This document shows, piece by piece, positions 9,321 through 19,152 of a stretch of DNA of 20,030 bases. Location: contig JAJOHG010000438.1 of the NCBI GenBank assembly GCA_021029095.1, forward strand, positions 1 through 20,030, in the 5' to 3' direction. The stretch comes from Phellopilus nigrolimitatus. Lineage: Eukaryota; Basidiomycota; Agaricomycetes; Hymenochaetales; Hymenochaetaceae. Position 1 is the first letter of the stretch; every line of letters begins with the position of its first letter. The position numbers and the translations under genes are program-made. Below the pieces are notes generated by a model. The model worked only from the letters and a program-made list of their open reading frames with translations. It was not told the origin of the DNA and did not search any database.

Positions 9321-9587
9321 CCGCCGCGTATGTATCTCTGGAACACGCGCCGCGGCTGCGCGATATGAAATCGGAGACGCAGGAGACCCCCGGTCTCCGG
9401 ACCGATCTAGCAACGCACGCCGGAGCGGCGCACTGTCCCTCTCATAACGAGAGCGTATCGAGCTCAGAGATGCAGTACGTGCTCTTGGGGAGGCATTCTT
9501 GGAAGACTAGGTCGCTCGTCTGCTTCGCACCGGCTCTATGGGGTCAGCGGTAGCTCCCTGTAAGACACTGAAGTTGGTAAAACGACG

Positions 9588-9657
9588 ACGACGGACCCAT
9601 CGGATGAAATCCGTCGTATTGGGTGAAACTCCCCCTCGCGGGGGCAGGCCAATGCCC
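9588..9657. other. Cluster of adjacent inverted repeats
   Basis: ACGACGGA (9588-9595) pairs perfectly with TCCGTCGT (9610-9617). Alternatively, CGGAT and ATCCG (9601-9613) form a tight inner hairpin. CCCCC-TCGC-GGGGG follows (9631-9644), then GGGCA with TGCCC (9642-9657). Several stems in 70 bases suggest a structured RNA or a terminator-like element, but no known RNA family was recognised. Confidence 0.35.
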
Positions 9658-9659
9658 AA

Positions 9660-10196
9660 GCGTACCACAGAATTTAGTTTTCATATGATCGCTACTCAAA
9701 GAGACCGAAGAACCCTCTGTTCATCCCGAGCCTGAGTAATTGTGCAGAGCCAAGTGATTCTTCAAGTAAAATAAGGACTGTTGCAAGTAGAACAGTGTTG
9801 ATAGTCTCTGACTGACATAATACGTCTCGGATGTTTCCGTAATATTATCGAAATTCTTTATGTCATGATGAGATTGCCTGGTCTCACATTTGAAAACAAG
9901 TTTTCTCGAGGGGAGCCATCTATAACATGGAACTTTCCCGGCAAGTAATGTTCTCCTTAACACAAACTGGAATGTTGTTGAGTTTGACATTAGGGTTAAG
10001 GTTTGGAGTCACGTGAACGTTGTTGTGTTTGTATCTGATGTGTCGGAGCTTCAAACGGCCTCCCTTCTGTGACCCCTTGTGGAGACCATCTTTCCTGCCC
10101 ACCACCACCTGTTGCTCCCCTGTTGGCATCCAGCATCCGAATTTGCAGCTTTTCTCTGGTGTTTCACCTTGCACTTGCTCTTCATAATCACCTCTC
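9660..10196. other. Moderate-GC flank upstream of the unknown gene
   Basis: Composition drops to ordinary GC here. A CACGTG lies at 10010-10015, about 180 bases before the next start codon. A weak 89-codon reverse frame (9721-9990) has no recognisable features and is not called. Confidence 0.4.
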
Positions 10197-12280
10197 ATGG
10201 CTATCTCAGAATATATGGAACCTGATCTGGGCAGCAGAATGGAATTTCCCCAGTTCCACAGATTCAAACAGCTGTCTCCTCACTCCCAGAACAGTGTCTT
10301 GCCTCCTAAAGAGAGTCTGTTTACATTCCAGAACCATCTGCAGAAAGTCAGCAAGGAGAACATGCCTGTGCCTCATCAGCAGGCATTGTCTGACATGACT
10401 CACTCCAGTTCATCTGCTTCAATGGGGTATGTCTATTTTTGTCTTTTTTTTTTCTGTTTCTAACTCCAATGTTGCATTTATCAGGTCTTCTGAGCCCTCA
10501 ATCAAGAGGCGCAGGCTCCAGCCTTATATCCTAGTCCCTACTGTCTCTCATCCAGCTACTCCCATCAAGAACCACACATTTCCAAGTAGAATCAAACAGT
10601 CTGGAGCAAAACCTAGAGCTCATTCCAAGGGACCTAATGGAGTTGCTGCAGCTCTTTTCCAGCAGTTCTCACACAACACAGCACCTAATGAAGCTTCTAA
10701 AAAGCCCTCTGCTCCGGCTGCCCCGGCTGCACAACAGGTTTCCATGCCTGTTTCCCCAAGCTCGGTCCCCCAAAAACGTTCATTTTCAGTTGTATCACAA
10801 GCTTCTTCACCGGATGTGCTCCTGCTCGCACCAGAGTTGGAGGTTCCCACTGTGACGGCAAGCACAAGAATAGCATCGGATAAGTCAGGAACCCCTTCCG
10901 GACCGGCATCTGCGGCTAATTCGGCTTCGCCGGAGCAGCCGGAACCACTACAGGATGTCGATCAACGTCGTTCTAAAGAGCCCGATCAACACGCCGAGTA
11001 CCATTCCAAGGAGCGGGGTTTGGACGCCGTCTCACACGCGTCCGATCTTCAAACGGATGTCGCCGTCCAAAGGGCAGACAGGAACGAATGGAGTGGTCCG
11101 CCGCTTCATGCATATGTGCGCGAGCCGCCGGTACGCAGGAGCGCTTATTATCGTAGACGAGAGCAGCGCATCCTCGACGATGCTCTAAAGACTAGCGCCG
11201 AGAGGGCTAAATCGTCTGCGACGCGCTATAATCCCACACCAGGGTGGCAGAGTCTGTCTCGCGTTCCGGATCGGCTGCCCTTCCTTACGCGCTCGGAGAC
11301 ACCCGCACAGCGATATACCGAAATACTTGAGCAGCTGTACGGTCCAGGCGATGTGCGGAGAGGGAATGGACGCAGGCCAGGCAAGGTAAGTGGCAACTGT
11401 TTTCGGAAGACGTGCAGGAGCTGAGTCGTTGATTGAAAACAGGTGCACTCAGAAGTCGGTAGACCCGTCGTGTCGAGTGATGTGGAATCAGACGACGAAA
11501 ATGAGGAAATAGCGGCAGGCGAGGAAGAGAACTTGCGCTCTGACGATTCGTCGAGTGCGCCGCCTGTTACTCCGCCTGACCCGGCTCTGTTTTCCTCGAG
11601 CAGCGCGACTCTTCTCCACGCACCTGCCATCGTCGACTCTCCCGAGCAGCCTCCGCACATGGAACGCGAGATTGAAATTGGTCCCGTGCCGACAGAAACT
11701 GTTGATACTTCTGAACATCCTTCCCCTCTCGGCATCGACGGCGACTTATTAGCTCTCACGTCTTCAGTCCCGGCATTCGACTCCTCAAAGACTACATCCG
11801 TACGAGACGTTGTGATTCGACGTTCTGCATTGGGCATGCCCGTAGACGGATTTTTACCGGAAGCCGACAGCCTCTATGGGCCCGAATGGGACCCGTCCAC
11901 CAAATTAAATGGCACAACCTAGATGATTGGAAAAGGTCATTTCGCAAGTTAATTTCGGGCAAGAACCGTGTATGGCTTGCCGACCTTGAGGACATCGACC
12001 GCAAGATAATGTCGCTCGAGGAAATGATTCAGGCTTTGCCGGGCGAAGCGGTCATTACGGCACTGGTGAGTGTGCAACAACCCCGTGCCGTGCGATTATG
12101 GGCTCGACTGACCAATTATTCTTGTAGGTTTCGAATGTCAGAGAATATTTAATGCAAATCCGGGACCTTCCTGAGGATTACATTCCGTTCGGCGATCAAT
12201 TCAACCTTCGCAGACGAGCAGATGATGTTTTAAGGTCGGCCTTCACGGAAGATCCAATTATCGATTCACGAGTCGCGTGA
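10197..12280 (+). CDS. Protein of unknown function, four exons, one apparent missing base
   Basis: Exons are 10197-10426, 10485-11385, 11443-12065 and 12128-12280, with donors GTATGT, GTAAGT and GTGAGT. This gives about 635 residues if one base is restored near 11902-11911. Without it, exon 3 stops at 11920-11922. With it, exon 3 keeps phase 0 and runs into KWHNLDDWKRSFRKLISGK, a helical, charged segment, then REYLMQIRDLPEDYIPFGD in exon 4. The N-terminal two thirds is Ser/Pro-rich and low complexity with a basic patch KRRR (~residue 84). An acidic stretch ESDDENEE follows early in exon 3. I do not recognise the family. The basic and acidic patches suggest a nuclear protein, which is inference. 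Codon style shifts near 10,850, so the 5' part may have a different origin. A relic copy lies at 9035-9320. Confidence 0.68.
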
Positions 12281-12403
12281 GATGTAAAACGTGGATAAAT
12301 TTGTGCACTTGGCTGCGAAGGCAGCTTCTTGTTATTCTACGTAGTTCCTCTCCTGTTCCTGATATCTTGAGCGCAACGACGGGATACCCGCTTTAAAAGT
12401 ACA

Positions 12404-12410
12404 TATAAAG
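12404..12410 (+). promoter_or_regulatory. TATA-like box upstream of the Pep12-like gene
   Basis: TATAAAG sits about 180 bases before the SNARE start codon, in the 310-bp gap after the preceding gene. It is the best core-promoter candidate there. Supported only by motif and position. Confidence 0.4.
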
Positions 12411-12590
12411 ATAAAGAACACAGCTTAGGTAACCGGACCAGATACGGCGCTGCCCAATATGGAAAGTTGCCGCAACTGTGCTGAGTGTGCCCAACCTTCA
12501 CCGTGCTCCACAGCGACGAGGACCGTGTAACCGGCGTGCTCGCGTCCTTCAATCTTTTCCTCCTTCCTTGCATCTGCTTCACTCGGCGCG

Positions 12591-13779
12591 ATGAGCTTCC
12601 AAGACATTGAAACCGGTTTGGCGCAGCCTCCACGCTCGCCGTTGTCGTCCGTGCCGCAGTCGCGGGAAGAGGCGGCTTTCACGAGTCTCCAGTCGTCTCT
12701 GTCGCTGCAGGTGTTCAAGATCAATGCGAACGTGCAAGGAATTCTGAAACTCGTGGACCAGCTGGGAACAAACCGCGACTACTGGCTCTGTCCGCTCGGG
12801 CCTGTACGTTCGCGTCTCCTGCTCTTTCCAAATACAGCTATCTGACGATGTGCGTTCTGAAGGCACAATCTGACAGAGACGACGCGAGATATGGCGAAGC
12901 GTGGCTCAGAGGATCTCAAGAAGCTGGCGGCGCTGCAGAGTACTCTGGTAGGTATGACTCAATTCAACTTTATTGAGGTAGCCAGCTTACTCGCCGCATC
13001 ACACGTAGCCAAGTCAGAAGACAGCATTGCAGAAGGTGTCGCATGACTTTCAACTGTCGCTAGTAGCATTCCAGCGCGCTCAGCAAGTCAGCGCGGAGCG
13101 CCAAAGATCGGTCGTGCAAGGTGTAAAGATTGCTGTTGACGATGAACAAACTGCCGGCCCGTACGTCAAATCAGCTTTTCAGGATACATCACGCACTCAC
13201 AGCTACTTCTAGTTCTGAAATACAGCCTGGCTCCTCTCCCCAGCAACGTCAAGCTCTCGTCCTGCAACAGTAAGTGCTTGCGCCACGAACAGAACGAAAA
13301 CTAAGGTGTCGTTCACAATCCCGCGTATTACGCTGCTTAGACAGCTGTCCCCCCACGAACTTGCGCATCAAGAATCATTAATAGAAGAGCGTGAAGCGGA
13401 GATTCTGGAGATCGAAGGTGGTATTCATGAACTGTCAGAAATATTTCGTGACTTGGGCACATTGGTCAGCGAACAAGGCGGGATGCTTGGTGGGTTCCAT
13501 TTACATCGCTAAAGCTGGAAACTCACTAAATACATATCGCGAATATCCAGATAACATCGAGTCCAATATCACTTCCATTGCTGTAGATACTTCAGGCGCA
13601 GCTGAGGAGCTTTCCACGGCACATGCATACCAACGAAAAGCGGGTCGCAGGGCAGCGTGTCTGATGATCGTTTTGGTTATCGTTATCTGCGTGGTTCTGT
13701 TAGCTGTAAGTAATGAGTGCCTTTCATTTTTTCTGGCATTAATCAGTTTTGCGCACGTTTGAAATAGGTACTTTCATGA
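12591..13779 (+). CDS. PEP12: Pep12/syntaxin-7-like Qa-SNARE (seven exons, one apparent extra base)
   Basis: Exons are 12591-12803, 12863-12947, 13009-13160, 13213-13269, 13341-13489, 13551-13705 and 13768-13779. About 273 residues result after removing one base near 12780. Pep12-type syntaxins drive fusion at endosomes and the vacuole (family knowledge). The N-terminal helical domain shows LQVFKINANVQGILKLVDQLGTNRD, given here as two pieces: LQVFKINANVQGI and LKLVDQLGTNRD. As written, the next bases read YWLC. Dropping one T gives RDTGSVRSGLHNLTETTRD, matching family spacing, and makes the total divisible by three. The SNARE motif (~175-238) contains REAEILEIEGGIHELSEIF and DLGTLVSEQGG, with the zero-layer Gln in SEQ. 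The tail anchor (~250-271) is hydrophobic: LMIVLVIVICVVLLAVLS, then TGA. VAM3 is an alternative name, since many fungi keep one gene for both roles. Confidence 0.9.
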
Positions 13780-14142
13780 GGTCAACAGATACCTGAAGAC
13801 TAGACTTCATGGCTGACAATCGATACGCCGATTATTCTGGATTTCTGGACGTTATTACGCATGTTCTTATGGATTTTTAATATGTATCACCTCTTTATCT
13901 ACTGGTTTACCTCTGACTGGTCTAATCTGCTACTGGGTTTCATGACGATACTTGAGGCTTGAAGCCCACAGTTCTCAAAGAAAAATTGATGTGAACACAA
14001 GCAACAAGATACTGGTGCATTCTATTCTGGCGCTTTATTCTGCTCTATTGTGTGAAGAGTGAATTATGCATTGACTCGCGCAGGTCTGCTAAGGACCTCT
14101 TTCTGTCCCAGAGCTGAGCGAACTGCTTCCTCGTATTTTCAG
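13780..14142. other. Intergenic, no feature seen
   Basis: This is moderate-GC sequence between the SNARE gene and the truncated DUF6533 copy. I looked for the missing upstream exons of that copy here and found none. The homology begins at the acceptor before 14143. Confidence 0.5.
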
Positions 14143-14480
14143 GCTGATGTGAAGAATATTACTGGTCAGTAAGTATATTTCATTGAGTCAACAGCCATAG
14201 CTGACGTAAATCCTTCTTAAATATCAGACTCGCCCAACTGTAATGTATCTAAATCTTCATGTTCAATCAGAAACTAATGATTCCTTTTGCATCTGAAATT
14301 ACAGATTAACGGTACATCAATCACCACTTGTTCTCGGAGTTTGACCCTGTTTCTTACAATAAGTAGGTTGCAATGATGAGTCGTATCACTATCAACCTCA
14401 AATGCGAGGTTATTTATGGTTCGAACGCAGAGGAATGGGAGCTGAATTCGTATCTATATCCTGGCCCGCACGCAGGTTAG
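14143..14480 (+). pseudogene. Truncated DUF6533-family paralogue, last four exons only
   Basis: Segments 14143-14168, 14228-14239, 14305-14311 and 14367-14480 correspond to exons 15-18 of the complete gene at 15504-17725. The first three have the same lengths (26, 12 and 7 nt). They encode ADVKNITGQ, LAQL and LT, then VAMMSRITINLKCE and SYLYPGPHAG before TAG. Each segment still has AG and GT borders. The sequence upstream lacks the transmembrane exons, so only a 3' fragment survives. The final exon stops early compared with the 438-nt counterpart. It could be a tandem duplicate that lost its front half. Confidence 0.82.
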
Positions 14481-15503
14481 CTCTGAAACTAGAAAGCACT
14501 GTCAGCATGGGGAAAAGGAACGTTTTTGGACTTCGAGCACTTCGATTGTGCCGTTGCAGCTGCCTGAGGAGGCTACGTTCGTACAATGGTCTAAGGGAAG
14601 CGGCGCGACGGATAACCCAGGCGAAGCAAAATGAGTAGACCTGTGCGGGCGGTATGCATAGATCTATGTATCCATCAAGTTGATATATACAAGTCTAAAC
14701 GCGTGCTCGATTGTTCACTCCTATGCCACTTCAGTTTGATTTTTGCTTTTGCTGCGTGATCGCAAAAATGATAAGACCAACAAGGAAGTCGGGAACAAAG
14801 GGTCGAACACCAACTTCTTGCTGCATATGAGGCGGCAAGCTTCAAGTGTGCTCTTCCGTACCGAGCTGTATTGAGTTTGCCTCTATTTGTGGACATACAC
14901 GAAGGTCACGTGTTCCTTAGTTTACTACCATTACCAATGGTATTACCAAGACCATGACTTTCTCAGTGAAACCTAGTTTTCCGATTCGAGGTCATACTTG
15001 TATATTGATTTCTAGGTAGTCATGGGTCCTTTCAAGGTGATCGATAACCAAGCCATGTTCCGGCGTCTATCAGGGGCGTCTTACTCCAGGTACAATTGAT
15101 TCACAAAACCCCTCCCCGAGCAACGCGGGGTATCTAGCTATTGAGTAAGGGAATCCAAATACTAACTTCATATGCGCAAAAATCTAATATCAATCTTTTC
15201 GACCCTGTCCAAGATCTGTGCGTCGAGTGCCGGAGGCAAATATCTGGCAGCTGGCAGCTGGATCTCGATATTGGCAGATGATCACGCGTAAAATACTGAT
15301 TCGTCACAGGTTTATGGTTGTACCCGTCGTCCCAGGCTGGGGAAATTTAATTATCAGCGCCCGGATGACAACATAAAACGCGGAGAGAGGAGAACAACTC
15401 CGAAATTCAGTTACCCTCATGAGCGGAGCGGTTCTGCCACATACGCCCCGGAATCCCTTTACTAATAATTGCGCCACCGTGAGGTGCTGATTTCAAAGCC
15501 AGG
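14481..15503. other. Intergenic region upstream of the DUF6533 gene
   Basis: No coding region is supported. Visible are a 12-bp palindrome CATAGATCTATG (14657-14668), a CACGTG E-box (14907-14912) and an inverted repeat TACCATT/AATGGTA with a 3-base spacer (14926-14942). A short frame at 14402-14638 overlaps the relic in another frame and has no family signature. Confidence 0.45.
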
Positions 15504-17725
15504 ATGTCTAACTTTTATCTACGGCAAGAGTCCGAGTACAAGGATGCGTTGGATACGTTAGTGACCTATTTAGCTTTATTCTTCCTCCCGAGTCTGTAGT
15601 TACTGACTGACTGGACTATTCTAGGAGAATCACGAATGTACGTCGACGAAGCTGCACAATATACCTGCATAGACTGACTTTCTATCAGAATATCGCATTT
15701 ATTGGGTTCACTATCTTGGTTTGGGACCATATTATCACGCTTCAGGATGAGGCAAGTAGGCAATGTTGGCCGATATGCCCGCAGATTCTTATTGTGTTCT
15801 AGGTTCGTTACATTTGGCGAGGGCGGAAAAGTTTTCGTATGCTCTTCCTTTTCGTAGGAAGGTTAACGGCTCCAACTAATCAGCTTCAACATCAAGTTGT
15901 CTGCTTGTTTTTCCTCGTACGTGTTTGGAATTATTTTGATTCGTTCCTTCATAGATTCTTACGCTTCGGTTTAGAACCGATACTTCACGCCATTAAGTTT
16001 CATTGGTAATTTCATAGGTACGGTTCAAGCCCATCTTAAAGGAAAACGTAATATTAAGTGTTATTTTGCAGCGTACTTTTCTGACTGGTCTTCGGAGGTA
16101 AAATTTCAAATCTCATCATAAGAAACTTAAATAGTCGACTTATTCTTCTGGTCTTCTAGAGGTGAGTCGTGTCAACCGTTCTTCATGAGACAGATGATTG
16201 ACAGATACCGTATCTCCTTGTTGTTGACAGCTGCGCCCATTTTGTACGGTTTGAAGGGGCGACTGTAGCTATCGCTGTACTGGTGAGTGGGCTGATGATG
16301 TTGATACGGTACGTGCCTTTCTTCGCTCCGATGAATGGCGTTCCAGTCATTGAAATATCTGAAACAGAGTAAGAGCCTTATACAATGACAAACCAAAAGT
16401 TGTATGGCTCGTAGGCACAGTTTTTTTAGTGGAAGTCGGGGTATTTGCATGGCTACTCACCTATGGAGAAGGTGCGTACATCAGGAGGCATATATTTGGA
16501 ATGCAGTCCTGTCCCGCTCAACCAGCGCATGACAGCTGTGCAGCATGGCCCAGAGATCCATGGTGTGTCCATTCCTGTTTGTCCCTGAGCTTCAATGATG
16601 TTAAGTGATAGGTCATGCAATTTTAGCCTGCACAATGGTTTTCGATATGAGACTGTAAGTGCGCTGACGTCTTAGCGTCACTATTACTTTGTCTTGTACT
16701 AATTGCTAGGCACACAGGCGATTCCTCCCATCCCTCTCTGCCTGGGTTCCATTACTGTATGACACCGTAGTCATCTTGCTCACCCTCTTCCGATGCGTCG
16801 AGATCGTGAAGCAGCGAACTGCGAGCCACATCGTACGCACACTTCTTAGAGATGGACTTGTGTATTATAGGTGCGTCCGTCCTGTGCTACCATTTTCCTG
16901 AATTCACGCCATTTCCTGTTTGTCTCTGCTAGCGTGATCTTCGCGGTGAATTTAGTGCTCGCTGTCATGATCATGTCTACCCCCGTGCGTACTTGCCACT
17001 GAATTCTTCATATTAACATAGCCTAGAGTTTCTCTTTTTCTTTTTCAGGCCGGAGTCAAAAACATCGCAGCCCAGTACGCATCTCTCCTGCTCATATCTC
17101 TGCCGTTAGACTTCCAGACTGATACACTGTATCTGCTGCAGACTGGAGCAATTGTGCGTCTATTTGGACTCCTGGATCTGATCATTATCCTGAAACAGCT
17201 CTCCCATTCTATCTCCTAGGTTAACGGTATGTAATGCTTCGAGCCTTTGGCCAAATAAGATGCAATCAAATTGATATCTCTAACCAGGTTGCAATGATGA
17301 GCCGTATCACGCTCAGCCTCAGGCGCGAGGGTCAGTACGACCCGGGTTCGGATCCTGAACATTACGACAGCTACTTGTATCCTCGGTCGCCCGGTGGCGG
17401 CCACATCACTTTCTCTGATAATGATAGAGAGTATCACTCGCTCGGAAGAAGGGAACTCGGGAGAAGGGAGCTAGAGAGCTTGTCGCGCACCTCTATCAGG
17501 CGCGTTACTGATGTTTCTTTCGAGGAAGCGATGGGGCGCCCTGCACCGGACGTTTCAGCAAGCAAAGACGGATTCTCATTTGATATCCGCTCAGCTGACG
17601 TCCGTAGCTGGGCGACGAGCTCCATGGAGCACGGAGATCCGCCCGTGCCGGAACGGGCAGTGCTGAGCGTCCGGGATGCATACGAGCTGCGCTCACTGCG
17701 ACCGTCGAGGGTGGCAAGGCAGTGA
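15504..17725 (+). CDS. DUF6533-domain multi-pass membrane protein, 18 exons
   Basis: Exons are 15504-15556, 15625-15637, 15689-15751, 15803-15836, 15897-15916, 15975-16017, 16072-16097, 16160-16161, 16231-16308, 16368-16471, 16536-16562, 16627-16654, 16718-16870, 16933-16984, 17049-17074, 17142-17153, 17220-17226 and 17288-17725. The total of 1,179 nt gives 392 residues. Family hallmarks in order are NIAFIGFTILVWDHIITL, VRYIWRGRKSF, CLFFLNRYFTPL, CAHFVRFEGAT, RVRALYNDKP, ACTMVFD, SAWVPLLYDTVVILLTLFR, LLRDGLVYY and AMMSRITLSLR. The hydrophobic segments suggest about seven membrane spans, with a hydrophilic tail of roughly 130 residues at the C-terminus. The function of this agaricomycete-expanded family is unknown. 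The third intron has a GC donor (GCAAGT). The 2-nt exon at 16160-16161 is required to keep phase. The alternative is a single-base error near 16097. Confidence 0.85.
15752..15802 (+). other. GC-AG intron in the DUF6533 gene
   Basis: The donor reads GAG|GCAAGT and the acceptor TTCTAG|GTT. Splicing joins LQDE to VRYIWR, as expected in the family, and no GT donor gives the right phase. Confidence 0.75.
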
Positions 17726-18317
17726 TTGTTCTCTTTTTTTTTTCTGATGTCGAGGGTTTTTTTGGATTGTCCGCGCTGAAAAGAGGGGCGCGTGGGGCCC
17801 CGTGGGGTAAGATTAACATCTGCTGTATAATCCTGTGTAGCTTTGTGCCTGTATTTTTCCTGTAAGATTATTTTGCTCCATCATTGTAGTCGCATGCCGA
17901 CTTGAAATTTACGCAACCTCTGCGATCAGACAACTGAGCTTTATCTCTATCAAAATCCTCATAATAATTTGCTGTTCTCCGTTGGCGCTTCCAGAGGATA
18001 TTCCAAGACATGGCACATTGGCAGTGTAAAATCAGCGTTGGGAGCACCTGATTCTACTTTGTCTACTTTGTATCGTGCTGCTAGCGACCCATCTTTTCCC
18101 AGTCCAAATTATGAAATCTCTCCCATCATTGACTTTTCATGCGTGATTCAGTCTGATTTACTTAACCGCTCTTGGGCCCTTGTAGGGCATCCTTTCTTGT
18201 TAGGCCTACTTTCCTATCATTTGACTGCGAGATCTTGTGTTCAAGTGATGTACTCTATTACTCTGCCAACCACTGTATCTTCTGCTCAGGTGTTCAAAAT
18301 AAGTAGAAATTGGTTAT
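17726..18317. other. Intergenic, 3' flank of the DUF6533 gene
   Basis: T runs follow the stop codon (about 17730-17762). A 116-codon frame at 17969-18319 has no recognisable domain or splice structure and is not called. Confidence 0.45.
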
Positions 18318-18522
18318 GATGGATTTTCTGTGGCTCAGAGCATCGGCTTATGAGGAGCGCGCGGGAAAGCCAGCCCCAAACAAGTGTACTGTGGGTGGCA
18401 AGAACAAGATCTTACTACAGGAAGTTATACAAGGCGTAATGATTGATAAGAACGCGAAGCAGAATCAAAGCGAGATGGAGTGAGGTTTGCAAAGCGCCCG
18501 AAATGTGCGTGAAGAAGTCAGT

Positions 18523-18775
18523 TTAGTCAGACGAACTTCTTATAAGATACTCGAATCTCGTCTCCGAGTCCACTAGGGTTAAAGTAGCTGTCCGATTTTT
18601 TTGCAGGAGTTTTCAACTTCTTGGGCGTCTGCAAGTCGAAGCACATTCTGAAAGCTGGATACCAGTGCCACCCATTCCATTCCGTACAGTTCGACCTTTC
18701 GGATAGACAGACAGTTCGACTGCTCCCCTAAGAAAGCATTTCCAAACAGCCTTCGTCGAGTGGCTCAGTCATCGA
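18523..18775 (-). pseudogene. 3' fragment of the F-box/LRR-like gene
   Basis: On the minus strand this reads SIRKVELYGMEWVALVSS, then FQNVLRLADAQEVENSC, and ends in RFEYL...SSD-stop. It parallels the intact copy's LHGMEWATLVSDVRFQNVLRLADI. A two-codon in-frame gap separates the copies. The fragment has no upstream part, because homology ends near 18775. It is useful because it fixes the ancestral frame of the intact gene near 19331. Confidence 0.8.
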
Positions 18776-19152
18776 TTCCTTGAATACTGAAGACTAAAGT
18801 GCTTATCCCCCTACTCTATAACTTTGCGACAAAATAATAGCGCCGACAGGTCTTCAATTGTGCTCTTCAACTACTATATTTATCGTGAGTCCTTGCGTAT
18901 TTTTAAACTTAAAAGTCTAGGCATTCGAGAGCGCTTGAAATGCGACCACGATGGGTTTTCTGTGGCTCACAATGTACATTGCTCAGTCATCGACATCTAC
19001 TATACATTTATTATAGGTTGACTTTTACGCGTACTCATTACAAAGCAAAGGAATTTTTACAACCGAAAATTATGCAAAGTGGAATGGGGAAAAAAAATGT
19101 GCAAAACAGGGTGGAATGCAGTTTGCAAAGTGCTTGGAACACGCGTGAGGGG
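18776..19152. other. Spacer between the duplicate and the F-box-like gene
   Basis: AT-richer sequence that includes the left part of the second repeat copy from about 18950. No gene is supported. Confidence 0.4.

Noticed and set aside
9721..9990. 89-codon reverse frame
   Set aside because: Composition is plausible, but there is no family resemblance and no splice or promoter context.
9990..10000. TTAGGGTTAAG, telomere-like
   Set aside because: It is a single imperfect occurrence, with no array and no subtelomeric pattern.
14402..14638. 78-codon frame over the DUF6533 relic
   Set aside because: It is in a different frame from the homologous exon, which reads through to TAG at 14478-14480.
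15917..15974. An exon containing the sequence between 15855 and 15974 of the DUF6533 gene
   Set aside because: Donor GTACGT at 15917 and acceptor TTTAG at 15974 give LFFL-NRYFTPL with correct phase. Retaining the sequence breaks the family pattern.
17969..18319. 116-codon frame after the DUF6533 gene
   Set aside because: No recognised domain; it ends at the border of the tandem duplication. Chance is the simpler reading.
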